From Deltaproteobacteria bacterium (lineage in GTDB: Bacteria > Desulfobacterota > Desulfomonilia > Desulfomonilales > Desulfomonilaceae), in assembly GCA_021777225.1 (NCBI GenBank), contig JAJYDQ010000004.1, forward strand, positions 1 to 64,000: a DNA stretch of 64,000 nt. The letters are read 5' to 3'. The translations under genes and the position numbers were made by a program. The notes under the pieces are model-generated. The model did not search any database. It was not told the DNA's origin and worked only from the letters and a program-made list of their open reading frames with translations. Positions 46,944 through 55,433 of the stretch are shown here, piece after piece (within the stretch, counting starts at the first letter, position 1; each line of letters opens with the position of its first letter).

Positions 46944-47549
46944 TCATTTTAGGTATTGCCTAAGTTCTTGAGCCTTTCTTGGACCAATTCCCTTGACTCT
47001 GATGAGGTCGTCCACACTTTCAAATGGGCCGAAACTTGTCGTGTATTCTTCAATTCTTCTCGCCAGCCCAGGCCCGATTCCGGGCACGCTTCGCATATCA
47101 TCTCCAGTAGCGGATTTTAGCTCTATTCTCTTGCCACAAGCTACAATCTGGGCGCCTGCAAGCCTCTGAACCTCAAGCAGGCGACCATCCCTGTCTAAGA
47201 TTATCACGGAACCACAGGGAACAACCTTCTCTATTTGGTTTTTCCCCTCGACATTGTATCCAATAGCCTCTGATATTTTCTCGATCGTCGTTTGTTCGTC
47301 CAGAAATACAGTACCAAGGACCTTGCCGTCCACAACCATTTGATAGCCACAATCACCTGAATCCGTTCGGGTTGAGGTGGTAGGATTGGAGAACAGATGA
47401 TAGCCTTGGATGTTCAAGTGAATAACGCTTGTGAGAGTGAATGCAGCAGCGATTATGGCAAGTCCACGCCAAGCCTTGAACCCACGCGTAGCCGACTGAG
47501 GATCAGGATCAGCCCTGTCCGACGAGATCTTTTTGAAGTTTATAGTCAA
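46944..47549 (-). CDS. ComEA-like helix-hairpin-helix protein
   Basis: A 201-residue membrane-anchored protein with one transmembrane helix (about 27-45) and a SLBB-like middle section. A C-terminal double helix-hairpin-helix (about 150-200: SVPGIGPGLARRIEEYTT and VKGIGPRKAQELRQYL) would bind DNA. ComEA proteins bind incoming DNA in transformation, but many such proteins exist without competence. Its first 41 bases overlap the cimA 3' end. Confidence 0.83.
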   Translation of the reverse strand: MTINFKKISSDRADPDPQSATRGFKAWRGLAIIAAAFTLTSVIHLNIQGYHLFSNPTTSTRTDSGDCGYQMVVDGKVLGTVFLDEQTTIEKISEAIGYNVEGKNQIEKVVPCGSVIILDRDGRLLEVQRLAGAQIVACGKRIELKSATGDDMRSVPGIGPGLARRIEEYTTSFGPFESVDDLIRVKGIGPRKAQELRQYLK

Positions 47550-49080
47550 TACTATCTACTAGAGCGTTCCAGGACGCCTGTATTACGTTCTCGTTGAATC
47601 CCACGGTCCACCACACATCTTCGCCATCAGTTGATTCTATCAAGACGCTCACAGTAGCCCCTGTTCCCGACGTCCCTTCCAAAACCCTCACCTTGAAATC
47701 TGTCAGACGCACTTCGCCGACATTTGGGTAAAATGTGGCCAAGGCTTGTCTCAAAGCATTGTCCAGCGCGTGTACAGGTCCATTTCCTTCAGCAGCGGAA
47801 AATTCCATTTTGTCTCTCACAACTATTCGGATTACGGCGTCTGAATATGTCTTTGTATCTCCCTTCCTCTTGGAACTGGTTACGCTGAATCCATGGAGGG
47901 TAAAAAATTTCTTATGAAGACCTAGCATTCTCTTGAGCAGGAGTTTGAAGGACCCATCGGCGATGTCGTATCTGGCCCCTTGAGCTTCGAGATCTTTTAT
48001 AATTTTAAGAACTTCTCCAACTCGCGGATCGTCAGGCGCCAGATCAATTCCGAATTCTGCCGCCTTTTGAGCTAAAGCTGCCCTCCCTGCCTGCTCCGAG
48101 ATAGGCAAGTGTCTTGAAGCCCCGACCAGCTTTGGGTCAATGTGCTCGTAAGCACGAGGAATTTTCATAACTGCGCTGGAGTGTAACCCCCCCTTGTGGG
48201 CGAAAGCAGCGGAGCCTACGTATGGCTGTGCTTTATTCGGGGTTCGGTTAGCCATTTCATCCACAAATTCAGACAGATGTTTGAGCCACCTCAACTTCTC
48301 AGGATCATAATCCAGTTTGCCCATTTTGAGAGCAAGGGCCGGGATGATCGAGATCAAATTTGTGTTTCCACATCTCTCCCCTATCCCGTTGATAGTGCCC
48401 TGAATCTGTTTTACACCGATTTCCACCGCTGCAAGTGAACATGCGACGGCGGTTTCAGAGTCGTTATGGTTGTGAATTCCGAGAGGAGTTTTGATCTGTT
48501 TTTGAACGCTTCTAATGATCTCGACGGTTTCGGTCGGTAAAGTCCCCCCGTTTGTATCGCATAGACAAAAGATGTCAGCGCCACTGGCGGCCTCCAAAGT
48601 TTTAATGGCGTAGTCCCTGTTATTCTTGAAGCCGTCGAAGAAGTGTTCGGCGTCGAAGACTACCCTGTTGAAGTGAGGCCTGACATAGTCAACCGTTTCC
48701 TTTATCATTCCAAGATTGCGTTCAAGCGAGGCTGCCAGAACATCGGTAACGTGGAGATCCCAACTCTTTCCTACTAACGTGACAGCTGAGGTTCCGGTAG
48801 CGATAAGGCTCCGGACCTGCGCGTCCTTGTGTGGGCTGAGGTCAGCCCTGCATGTGCTTCCAAATGCGGTGATTATGGAATTCTTGAAGTGAAGATCCTT
48901 TGTCACCTCGAAGAAGCGTCGATCCTTCGGGTTTGAGCCGGGGTAACCCCCTTCTATATAATCTATACCGAACTCATCAAGTTTTTGAGCGATTCTAACT
49001 TTGTCGTCCAGAGAAAATGTGACACCCCAGGTCTGGGCGCCGTCCCGTAAAGTTGTGTCGTAAAGCTCGATGAAGTTCAA
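47509..49080 (-). CDS. cimA: (R)-citramalate synthase
   Basis: A 523-residue HMGL-family enzyme that condenses acetyl-CoA and pyruvate to citramalate, a threonine-independent route to isoleucine. The start ELYDTTLRDGAQTWG holds the conserved Arg-Asp, and HNHNDSETAVA has the metal-binding His pair. A C-terminal LeuA-type allosteric domain spans about 400-515. Subgroup assignment (CimA rather than LeuA or homocitrate synthase) rests on length and the EGGYPGSNPKDRRFFE segment. It lies 26 bases after lysC on the same strand. Confidence 0.9.
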   Translation of the reverse strand: MNFIELYDTTLRDGAQTWGVTFSLDDKVRIAQKLDEFGIDYIEGGYPGSNPKDRRFFEVTKDLHFKNSIITAFGSTCRADLSPHKDAQVRSLIATGTSAVTLVGKSWDLHVTDVLAASLERNLGMIKETVDYVRPHFNRVVFDAEHFFDGFKNNRDYAIKTLEAASGADIFCLCDTNGGTLPTETVEIIRSVQKQIKTPLGIHNHNDSETAVACSLAAVEIGVKQIQGTINGIGERCGNTNLISIIPALALKMGKLDYDPEKLRWLKHLSEFVDEMANRTPNKAQPYVGSAAFAHKGGLHSSAVMKIPRAYEHIDPKLVGASRHLPISEQAGRAALAQKAAEFGIDLAPDDPRVGEVLKIIKDLEAQGARYDIADGSFKLLLKRMLGLHKKFFTLHGFSVTSSKRKGDTKTYSDAVIRIVVRDKMEFSAAEGNGPVHALDNALRQALATFYPNVGEVRLTDFKVRVLEGTSGTGATVSVLIESTDGEDVWWTVGFNENVIQASWNALVDSIDYKLQKDLVGQG

Positions 49081-49106
49081 TTAAGTCCTCCAGCACAAGT
49101 TATGAA

Positions 49107-50327
49107 TTAGAGGGGTTTTTCCAGCTCAAACACATCATGCAAAACACGCACTGCCAGTTCTGCGTATTTTTTCTGGATAACGCATGAGATCTTAATTTCT
49201 GAAGTGGAAATCATTTCGATGTTGATTCCCTCTCTGGCTAGAGCAGCAAACATTCTTGAAGCCACACCGGAGTGGGAGCGCATCCCGAGGCCGATAATAG
49301 ATACTTTCGCAACATCCCTGGAGCCTGCCAATTTTTCGGCTCCCAGAATTTCTCTAACCCCTCGGCAAACTTCAAGTCCCTTATCAAGATCCGCCAGGGG
49401 AAGGGTAAACGATATGTCGGTTTTCCCATCTTCGCTCGAGTTTTGAATTATAACATCGACTACTACATTGGCTTCGGCCAGCGCGCCAAAAAGCTGTGAA
49501 GCCGTACCCGGAACATCAGGTATTCCTGAAAAAGTAATCTTGGCTTCTTTCGTGCTGCAAGTTACCGCCCGAACCGATTCTTTTTCCATATCTGAACTCT
49601 CCTCTGTAACCAGAGTCCCCTCGTTGTCATTGAAACTGGACCTGACAATTAGAGGGACTTTATGTCTCATTGCGAATTCCACCGCTCGAATGTAGAGTAC
49701 TTTTGCTCCTAAAGACGCCATCTCAAGCATTTCCTCATAAGCAATGCTTGGAATTTTCTTAGCCTCTGGAACAATGTTTGGGTCCGTAGTGTAAACACCG
49801 TCAACGTCAGTATAGATCTCGCATAAATCAGCTTTCAATCCTGCGGCGACAGCTACAGCTGACGTGTCGGAGCCTCCTCTACCCAATGTGGTTATGTCGC
49901 CATTTTCGTCAACACCCTGAAAACCCGCTATTATCACTATGGCCCCGTTGGCGAGGTCCTTGCTAATTTTGTCCGTGGCGATGTCCGTGACTCTTGCGGC
50001 TCCAAAAGCAGAATCTGTTGTAAGCGGCAATTGCCACCCGCAATAGGATTTTGCCTTATATCCCATAGATTCCAATGTAATGGCTAATAGGGCTATGGAA
50101 ACCTGTTCACCAGTGGAAACCAGGATGTCCATTTCTCGTTCATTCGGGATAGGTGTAATCTCCTTGGCCAAGTTGATCAATCGGTCGGTTTCTCCAGCCA
50201 TAGCTGACACAACCACAACAAGGTCGTTACCCTGGTCCTTACGCGCTGACACCCTGCGCGCCACATTAGCGATTCGATCTAGAGCGCCAACCGAAGTGCC
50301 TCCATACTTTTGAACAATAACAGCCAT
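49107..50327 (-). CDS. lysC: Aspartate kinase
   Basis: A 406-residue monofunctional aspartokinase. The N-terminal kinase has VQKYGGTSVG, ITTLGRGGSDTSAVAVAAGL and the YTDVDGVYTTDP motif. Two ACT domains for feedback control follow (about 265-335 and 345-405). It makes beta-aspartyl phosphate for Lys, Met and Thr. It is preceded on the same strand by tsaE and followed by cimA. No leader or riboswitch fits in the 70-base gap. Confidence 0.96.
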   Translation of the reverse strand: MAVIVQKYGGTSVGALDRIANVARRVSARKDQGNDLVVVVSAMAGETDRLINLAKEITPIPNEREMDILVSTGEQVSIALLAITLESMGYKAKSYCGWQLPLTTDSAFGAARVTDIATDKISKDLANGAIVIIAGFQGVDENGDITTLGRGGSDTSAVAVAAGLKADLCEIYTDVDGVYTTDPNIVPEAKKIPSIAYEEMLEMASLGAKVLYIRAVEFAMRHKVPLIVRSSFNDNEGTLVTEESSDMEKESVRAVTCSTKEAKITFSGIPDVPGTASQLFGALAEANVVVDVIIQNSSEDGKTDISFTLPLADLDKGLEVCRGVREILGAEKLAGSRDVAKVSIIGLGMRSHSGVASRMFAALAREGINIEMISTSEIKISCVIQKKYAELAVRVLHDVFELEKPL

Positions 50328-50399
50328 CCGTTTTCTCCAGATTAACTCAAAGATGGTTAGGACTTTTCTACGCGTCTTTGAGTTTCAAGGGCATAAAAG

Positions 50400-50888
50400 T
50401 CATTTCATGCTCAATGCCGAAAAGAAAGTTTCCGTCAATCTTGCGCTCCAGGCGCCAGGAATCATATACGTGAACTCAATCAGTCTTGAATCTTCATCAT
50501 CACCGATTGAGAAAGTAACCCTGAGTTCCGAATCAGAAATGGGAGCTTCATCAGACGCCCATTCGATCAGTATAGCGCCGTTCTCATCGATAGTCTCCAT
50601 CAATCCCAGTTCTTCAACAGCTCCGTAGCCGACTCTGTAAAGATCAGCATGATCTATCGTAAATGGGCCTTCATATCGATTGACAATGGTAAAACTGGGA
50701 CTGTTTACTTCGTCAATCGGGACTTTCAGAGCTTGGGAAATAATACCTTTCGCCAATCGGGTCTTTCCCGATCCCAGGTCGCCAATCAGAGAAACGATAT
50801 CACCCGGCCTCAGCATGGCGCCCAAAGCTTTTCCTATTGCAATTGTTTGCTGTTCGGAAGCTGAATCAATGCTGATTCTATTTGTCAT
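50400..50888 (-). CDS. tsaE: tRNA threonylcarbamoyladenosine biosynthesis ATPase TsaE
   Basis: A 162-residue P-loop protein required for t6A formation with TsaB and TsaD. Walker A GDLGSGKTRLAKGI lies at about 36-49, followed by SPSFTIVNRYEG, IDHADLYR and LIEWASD, the standard TsaE order. It is upstream of lysC on the same strand, about 70 bases apart. Partners tsaB and tsaD are not in this window, but tsaC is at 36.2 kb. Confidence 0.94.
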   Translation of the reverse strand: MTNRISIDSASEQQTIAIGKALGAMLRPGDIVSLIGDLGSGKTRLAKGIISQALKVPIDEVNSPSFTIVNRYEGPFTIDHADLYRVGYGAVEELGLMETIDENGAILIEWASDEAPISDSELRVTFSIGDDEDSRLIEFTYMIPGAWSARLTETFFSALSMK

Positions 50889-50947
50889 GCCTCTCTACAG
50901 GAGCGAACCCGGGATGTTGCCATCATGTTTTCAGAAAGCGTAATCAA

Positions 50948-51142
50948 TTACCATACTGAAATGCGAATTTCATGGCAAGAATTATCTATCCTGAAAATAC
51001 CCCAACTAAGAAGATCAGCGGCCTGAAGTCCAGGATCATTGTGAGATAGTTCATGTGTAATGAACAGGGACGTCTCCACTTTCGGATCTTGACTTACAGC
51101 GGGTGATTTATTGACTAAAAAATGACCAACTTTTTTTGTCAT
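50948..51142 (-). pseudogene. Remnant of a DUF3800-type gene
   Basis: A 64-codon reading frame with the phrase ITHELSHNDPGLQAADLLSWGIFR resembles the end of DUF3800 proteins, where D-S-x-x-x-x-GLQAADLIA-W is conserved. The rest of such a protein (about 230 residues) is missing. The fragment lies just beside the left side of an IS1380-type element, so it may have been cut off by the insertion. No matching piece was found on the far side. Confidence 0.45.
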
Positions 51143-51182
51143 CCCCTTACTTCCCTAGATCCTTCGCGAAAAAAAGAAAAAA

Positions 51183-51251
51183 ACCTCGTTGTTCTTGATA
51201 AATCAAGATGATAGAATTCTTTTATCAGAGAGAAATCATCACCAACGAGGT
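51183..51251 (+). promoter_or_regulatory. Inverted repeat covering the transposase ribosome site
   Basis: ACCTCGTTG (51183-51191) is complementary to CAACGAGGT (51243-51251), which contains the GAGG ribosome site of the transposase start at 51261. Inside, TTGAT-AA-ATCAA is a further small dyad. Transcripts entering from outside would fold and hide the ribosome site, a common safeguard of insertion sequences. Confidence 0.5.
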
Positions 51252-51260
51252 GAATGGATT

Positions 51261-52745
51261 ATGTCACAAGGTGTTTTGGGTTTCCAGTATGAAGTTGATA
51301 ATAAGCGTAGTGAGATGACGGCGCTGGGCGGATTGCCGGTATATCTTGAATTTGGTCACGTCATGGGGTTGACGGGTTGTCTTCGGGACCGTTTGGGGAT
51401 TAAGGATGATGATGAGGCTTGGAGTAGCGATCGGGACATGATGTCGCTTGTGTTGCTCAATCCTGCTGGCGGAGAGTGTGTGGATGATCTCAGGATACTC
51501 AATGGAGATGAAGGTTTCTGTTGAGTCTTGGCTGACATAAAAGGTTATGCGCTGCCCAGAAAGGCGAGGCGGTCTAAACGAGGTGAGCAAAAAGATTCGA
51601 AGGTTTTTCCTTCGCCTTCTACGGTATTTAGGGCCTTGGGGATGTTCCATGATAATGCGCAAGAGTTACTGCGTGAATCGGGTAAGGCGTTCATCCCGAG
51701 TCCTAATGAGAATCTTAGAAGTCTAATGTTGGCGCATCGGGATTTTATAGCTCGTGTTCAGAGACGAGCGTCTGTACAGGTTGCAACTTTGGACATGGAC
51801 GCTACATTGATAGAAACCAATAAGAAGGACGCCTTATATTCCTATAAGGGATACAAGGCTTATCAACCCCTTAACACTTATTGGGCCGAGCAGGAGTTGA
51901 TAGTCCATTCCGAGTTTCGCGATGGGAATGTTCCTGCTGGTTTTGAGCAGCTTCGGGTATTCAAGGACGCTTTAGAGTCATTACCTGACGGAGTTGAGAA
52001 GGTGTTATTACGTTCCGATACGGCCGGTTATCAGCAGGATTTGCTGATGTATCGCGCAGAAGGTAGGAATAAGCGTTTTGGAGTAATAGAATTTGCGATT
52101 GGCGTTGATGTGACCCCGGAATTTAAAAAGGCTGTGTTGGAAGTCCCTGACAATGACTGGATGTCACTAGGGGATTTTCAAGAATATGCCGAGGTGTGTT
52201 TTGTTCCTCACAGGATGGCCCGTAAGAAGCATGGCCCTGGTTACCAGTATATAGCAATTCGGGAACGACTCAAACAACAGGTCCTTCCAGGGATGGAAAA
52301 CCAGCTTAACTTTCCGTTTCAGACCATGGATATGGGACCGATGAGATACAAGATCACAGCAGTAATAACCAATCGAGACATCGTCGGCGATGATCTTATA
52401 AAGTGGTATAGGCACAGATGCGGAAAATCTGAAGAGGCGCACTCAGTAATGAAGGAAGACCTGGCTGGAGGAAAGCTGCCTTCGGGTTTATTCGGCGCCA
52501 ACGCCGGATGGTGGCAGATTATGATCCTGGCTTTTAACCTGAACTCGGCCATGAAAAGCTTGGTATTGGGTGATAGTTGGGTCAAGCTAAGACTAAAGGC
52601 CATACGCTTTAGGTTAATAAACTTGCCTGGTCGAGTTGTGAATCACGCGGGCCGCTTGATTATTCGACTCTTTGGCGCAAACCCATCGAAGTATACTCTC
52701 ATAGAGATGAGAAGGAGGATGTTGGAGCTTTGGGAACCGGGTTAA
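51261..52745 (+). pseudogene. IS1380-type transposase, interrupted by one TGA codon
   Basis: A 494-codon frame (ATG 51261, RBS GAGG) with an N-terminal part of 87 codons and a 407-codon remainder, both in the same frame. The break is a single TGA at 51522-51524 within FC-x-VLADIK, most simply a C-to-T change of a CGA arginine codon. The remainder carries the DDE residues (Asp in LDMDATLIE, Asp in RSDTAGYQ, Glu in KSEEAHS). No frameshift or deletion is seen, so the damage looks recent. The TGA lacks a selenocysteine context. Confidence 0.75.
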
Positions 52746-53178
52746 ACAGAGATTGTATTGTGCGACAAAAAAAGACCTATCAAAGGAGGCCAAATAGCGC
52801 TTCACGAGGGGAGTATGTTCGAAAATATGGTTTAAATTGCCCTAATCAGATATAGACCCTTAAGAAGTTGAGTCTTCGGTCTATCGACCAGTTGAAAAGC
52901 CAAGGCTAGTTACTCTAACGGTCGTCAAAAACCCGGAAAACGTCCCACATCTAAATCGCGTGGTGGATTTTGGTTGTGCAATTGTCTTGATCGGATAGGT
53001 CGGGGTTTGATAAAATGTTGTGTTGCAATAGTCTTCATGTTACAAGCAAGTCCTAGGGATTTATGTGATGCGATGTTCCATGGAAATTTGCACGGTCACG
53101 TTGACTCGTTTGTAAAAATCCCTTGAATTTTTATTCGCCGATTAAGAGAGGAAGGCGTAACGCCTGAATTATTGTAAG
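52746..53178. other. Intergenic region after the IS1380-type element
   Basis: A 433-base gap with no convincing gene on either strand. It should contain the right end of the insertion sequence (first 100-300 bases), and at its far end a promoter and a small GGCGT-type dyad upstream of the RibD-C gene. CTAGGG at 53053 is a weak candidate for the right tip of the element. Confidence 0.5.
53101..53128 (+). promoter_or_regulatory. Candidate promoter of the pterin-like operon
   Basis: TTGACT (53101-53106) and TTGAAT (53123-53128) are separated by 16 bases. The same two hexamers, 17 bases apart, precede rpmH. A short palindrome AGGCGT-A-ACGCCT (53153-53165) lies between this promoter and the first start codon and overlaps the probable ribosome site. 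Confidence 0.4.
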
Positions 53179-53934
53179 ATGGATTTCCTTAGGCCTTTGC
53201 TAGCTCTTGCCTCAGATTACAAAAAACGAAATGGTAGACCTTTTGTCACATTGAGTTATGCCCAAAGTTTGGACGGTTGTATTTCCGCCCGTCCCGGAGA
53301 ACCTTTAGCATTAAGTGGACAAAGGTCACTTCGTTTGACACATCAATTAAGGGCCGCCCATGACGCGATCCTGGTCGGTATTGGGACCGTGTATTCGGAC
53401 AATCCCAGGCTTACTGTTCGTTTGGTTAATGGTTCGAATCCCAGACCTGTTGTTGTCGACAGTTTTCTTAGAATCCCACTCGATTGCAATATTTTGACCG
53501 AGAGTTCCCGTGATCCTATAATTATTACAAGTAATATGGCAGAGGAAAGTAGAGTCAAAGTTCTGGAAGGGATGGGCGCCCTCGTAGTAAGGGTCAAGTC
53601 CAATGACAAAGGCTTGCTTAACCTGTCGGAGTTGTTGGGAGTCCTAGCCGACATGTCTATAAACAGCCTGATGGTCGAAGGTGGAGCCAGGATCATTACA
53701 AGTTTTCTAATGGACAAGTTGCCGGATTTCGTGGTGCTTACCATAGCCCCTGTTATGGTTGGAGGATTGAGGGCTGTAAGTGATCTTGGGGAGTCAGACC
53801 CTAGTCAGTATCTTCGGCTTAGGGATCCGGGACATCGATGGTTGGGTAAGGACCTGATATTATGGGGAAACCTGACGTGTAACTGCGACAACCAATCTGA
53901 ATTGCCGACCGCTGTTGGATCTGCCCGCTTCTAG
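53179..53934 (+). CDS. RibD C-terminal/DHFR-fold NADPH reductase
   Basis: A 251-residue stand-alone reductase of the RibD-C family, which reduces the pyrimidine intermediate of riboflavin synthesis or related pterins with NADPH. Family motifs: PFVTLSYAQSLDGCIS, AILVGIGTVYSDNPRLTVR, RPVVVDSFLRIP and SLMVEGGARIITSFL. A full RibD is encoded elsewhere in the window, so this copy is probably specialised. It is followed 27 bases later by the dehydrogenase. Its C-terminus (about 232-251) extends past the usual end. Confidence 0.88.
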   Translation: MDFLRPLLALASDYKKRNGRPFVTLSYAQSLDGCISARPGEPLALSGQRSLRLTHQLRAAHDAILVGIGTVYSDNPRLTVRLVNGSNPRPVVVDSFLRIPLDCNILTESSRDPIIITSNMAEESRVKVLEGMGALVVRVKSNDKGLLNLSELLGVLADMSINSLMVEGGARIITSFLMDKLPDFVVLTIAPVMVGGLRAVSDLGESDPSQYLRLRDPGHRWLGKDLILWGNLTCNCDNQSELPTAVGSARF

Positions 53935-53961
53935 GGCCAGTGATATCCCAAGTATGGAACC

Positions 53962-55035
53962 TTGTTAGAAAAAGTGACCGGGTCGAGTTCACAAACATTA
54001 GTCAGGTCTCTTTACTTTGAAGGACCTGGGCGCATATCCATAAGGGAAGGTTCTATTCCCGGACCTCGAGCCACTGAAGTTACTGTAAAGACTATGTTTT
54101 CCGCTATTAGTTCCGGCACGGAGTCTCTTGTTTATCTGGGGCAATGGCCTGAAGAACTGGTTGTTGACGAGAACATTTCATCCTTATCAGGCAAATTTTC
54201 ATATCCTCTCAAATACGGCTACGCTGCGGTTGGAAGAATAATTGGCCTGGGCGAGTCCGTGTCCCCTGACTGGCTAGGAAGGTTGGTTTTTGCCTTTAAC
54301 CCTCATGAAACGCATTTTGTAACTTCCCCCGACCAATTGATTGTGATTCCGGAAGGTGTCAGCAATGAAGGGGCATGTTTCCTCCCAAACATGGAAACAG
54401 CTTTAAACCTGGTCATGGACGGAAACCCCGTTATAGGAGAAGCAGTAACAATATTCGGGCAGGGTGTGGTTGGACTTCTAACAACAGCATTGCTGGCGAG
54501 GATGTCTCTTGGAAAAGTTGTGACTTTTGACAAATATCCTATGCGTAGACAAGCTTCGTTAGCTTTTGGAGCGGATTTGTCAATTGATCCAACCAGGGAT
54601 TTTGGTTCCGACCGTTTTGAGGACTTCTTTTCGGGTTCATTAAGCGATGACTTTAAGGCCGATCTTACTTATGAGCTGTCCGGGTATCCCGAAGTTCTCA
54701 ATCAGGCTATTTCAATCACCGGTTTTGACGGCAGGATAGTGGTTGGATCATTTTATGGTTCAAAGGAAGCGTCGATCAAAATGGGAAGCTGGTTTCACAG
54801 GTCAAGGATCAGGTTTATCAGTAGTCAGGTCAGTTCGATAGCCTCACACCTCACTGGCCGATGGTCCAAGACAAGACGATTGCGTATGGCCCTAAAGATG
54901 ATTGCTAAAATTGAACCGGAAAGACTCGTTACCCACAGGATAAATTTCTCCGATGCTGGGAAAGCATATGAACTAATCACCAAAAGGCCTCAGGAAGCAA
55001 TCCAGGTGATTCTTTGCCATGAGGAAAACGCATGA
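53962..55035 (+). CDS. Zinc-type (MDR) alcohol dehydrogenase-like protein
   Basis: A 357-residue medium-chain dehydrogenase/reductase. The GroES-like N-terminal half has ISSGTESLVYLGQ and KYGYAAVGRIIGLG. The Rossmann half contains VTIFGQGVVGLLTTALLARMSLG and an acidic Asp at the end of strand 2 (TFDKYP), suggesting NAD preference. Several classical zinc ligands of alcohol dehydrogenases are not obvious, so it may be zinc-free. It starts at TTG 53962. Its last four bases overlap the PTPS-like gene. Likely reduces or oxidises an intermediate of the same pathway. Confidence 0.85.
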   Translation: MLEKVTGSSSQTLVRSLYFEGPGRISIREGSIPGPRATEVTVKTMFSAISSGTESLVYLGQWPEELVVDENISSLSGKFSYPLKYGYAAVGRIIGLGESVSPDWLGRLVFAFNPHETHFVTSPDQLIVIPEGVSNEGACFLPNMETALNLVMDGNPVIGEAVTIFGQGVVGLLTTALLARMSLGKVVTFDKYPMRRQASLAFGADLSIDPTRDFGSDRFEDFFSGSLSDDFKADLTYELSGYPEVLNQAISITGFDGRIVVGSFYGSKEASIKMGSWFHRSRIRFISSQVSSIASHLTGRWSKTRRLRMALKMIAKIEPERLVTHRINFSDAGKAYELITKRPQEAIQVILCHEENA

Positions 55036-55433
55036 ATCCAAATAGTCAATCTGTATACGTTGTAGCGGTGCAACGAAATTTTGTGGCGCGCCATTTTCTG
55101 TTTGGGGGAGATTGGGGACCGGAGAACGATCTTCACTCTCATCATTATCGCGTAGAAGCCCGTTTGGAAGGGAACGAGCTTGACCAACACGGATATCTTG
55201 TCGATATAGTTGAAATTGAAAGCCTTCTTGATGGGTTGGTGGCCCGATATTGCGACAGCGCGTTAAATGATCTGCCGGAATTTTCTGGTTTGAATCCCAG
55301 TATCGAACATTTTTCCCGGATTTTTTGTGAAAAGATGTGGAGTGGCGTTACCGCTGCTAATATCAGCGCCATAACAATAAGAATTTGGGAAAACGATATA
55401 GCTTGGGCTCAATATAGAAGAGAGCGTATTTGA
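55032..55433 (+). CDS. 6-pyruvoyltetrahydropterin synthase/QueD-like protein, Cys replaced by Glu
   Basis: A 133-residue member of the PTPS/QueD tunnelling fold. Zinc ligands are His21 (FVARHFL), His35 and His37 (LHSHHY). The catalytic Cys normally four residues before the first His of the HxH pair is Glu31 here. The Glu form recalls PTPS-III, which in some organisms makes 6-hydroxymethyl-dihydropterin in place of FolB. The NPSIEHFSRIF helix is also conserved. It overlaps both neighbours: ATGA with the dehydrogenase and TTGA with the glycosyltransferase. Confidence 0.85.
   Translation: MNPNSQSVYVVAVQRNFVARHFLFGGDWGPENDLHSHHYRVEARLEGNELDQHGYLVDIVEIESLLDGLVARYCDSALNDLPEFSGLNPSIEHFSRIFCEKMWSGVTAANISAITIRIWENDIAWAQYRRERI

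Larger units (their letters stand above)
51183..52745 (+). mobile_element. IS1380-family insertion sequence (minimum extent)
   Basis: A DDE transposase gene with an upstream structured leader. The true ends were not resolved: a CCCTAG at 51155 and a CTAGGG at 53053 are imperfect candidates, without clear 4-base target duplications. The transposase phrases LDMDATLIETNKKDA, NTYWAEQELIVHSEFRDGNVP and the late KTYRHRCGKSEEAH-like WYRHRCGKSEEAHSVMKEDL are the IS1380 catalytic signatures. One in-frame TGA interrupts it. Confidence 0.75.

Noticed and set aside
51522-51524. In-frame TGA in the IS1380-type transposase as a second selenocysteine codon
   Set aside because: The position is not a Cys in the family, and no SECIS-like hairpin with suitable spacing follows; a CGA-to-TGA nonsense change is simpler.
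51155-53058. CCCTAG/CTAGGG as exact ends of the IS1380-type element
   Set aside because: The inner matches are imperfect with indels and no 4-base target duplication flanks them.
53153-53165. AGGCGT-A-ACGCCT dyad before the RibD-C gene as a terminator
   Set aside because: No T-run follows and it sits just before a start codon; at most a weak translational or operator element.
53433-53449. TPsiC-like GGTTCGAATCC suggesting a tRNA
   Set aside because: It lies in the coding frame of the RibD-C gene (NGSNPRP) and no acceptor or anticodon arms can be formed around it.
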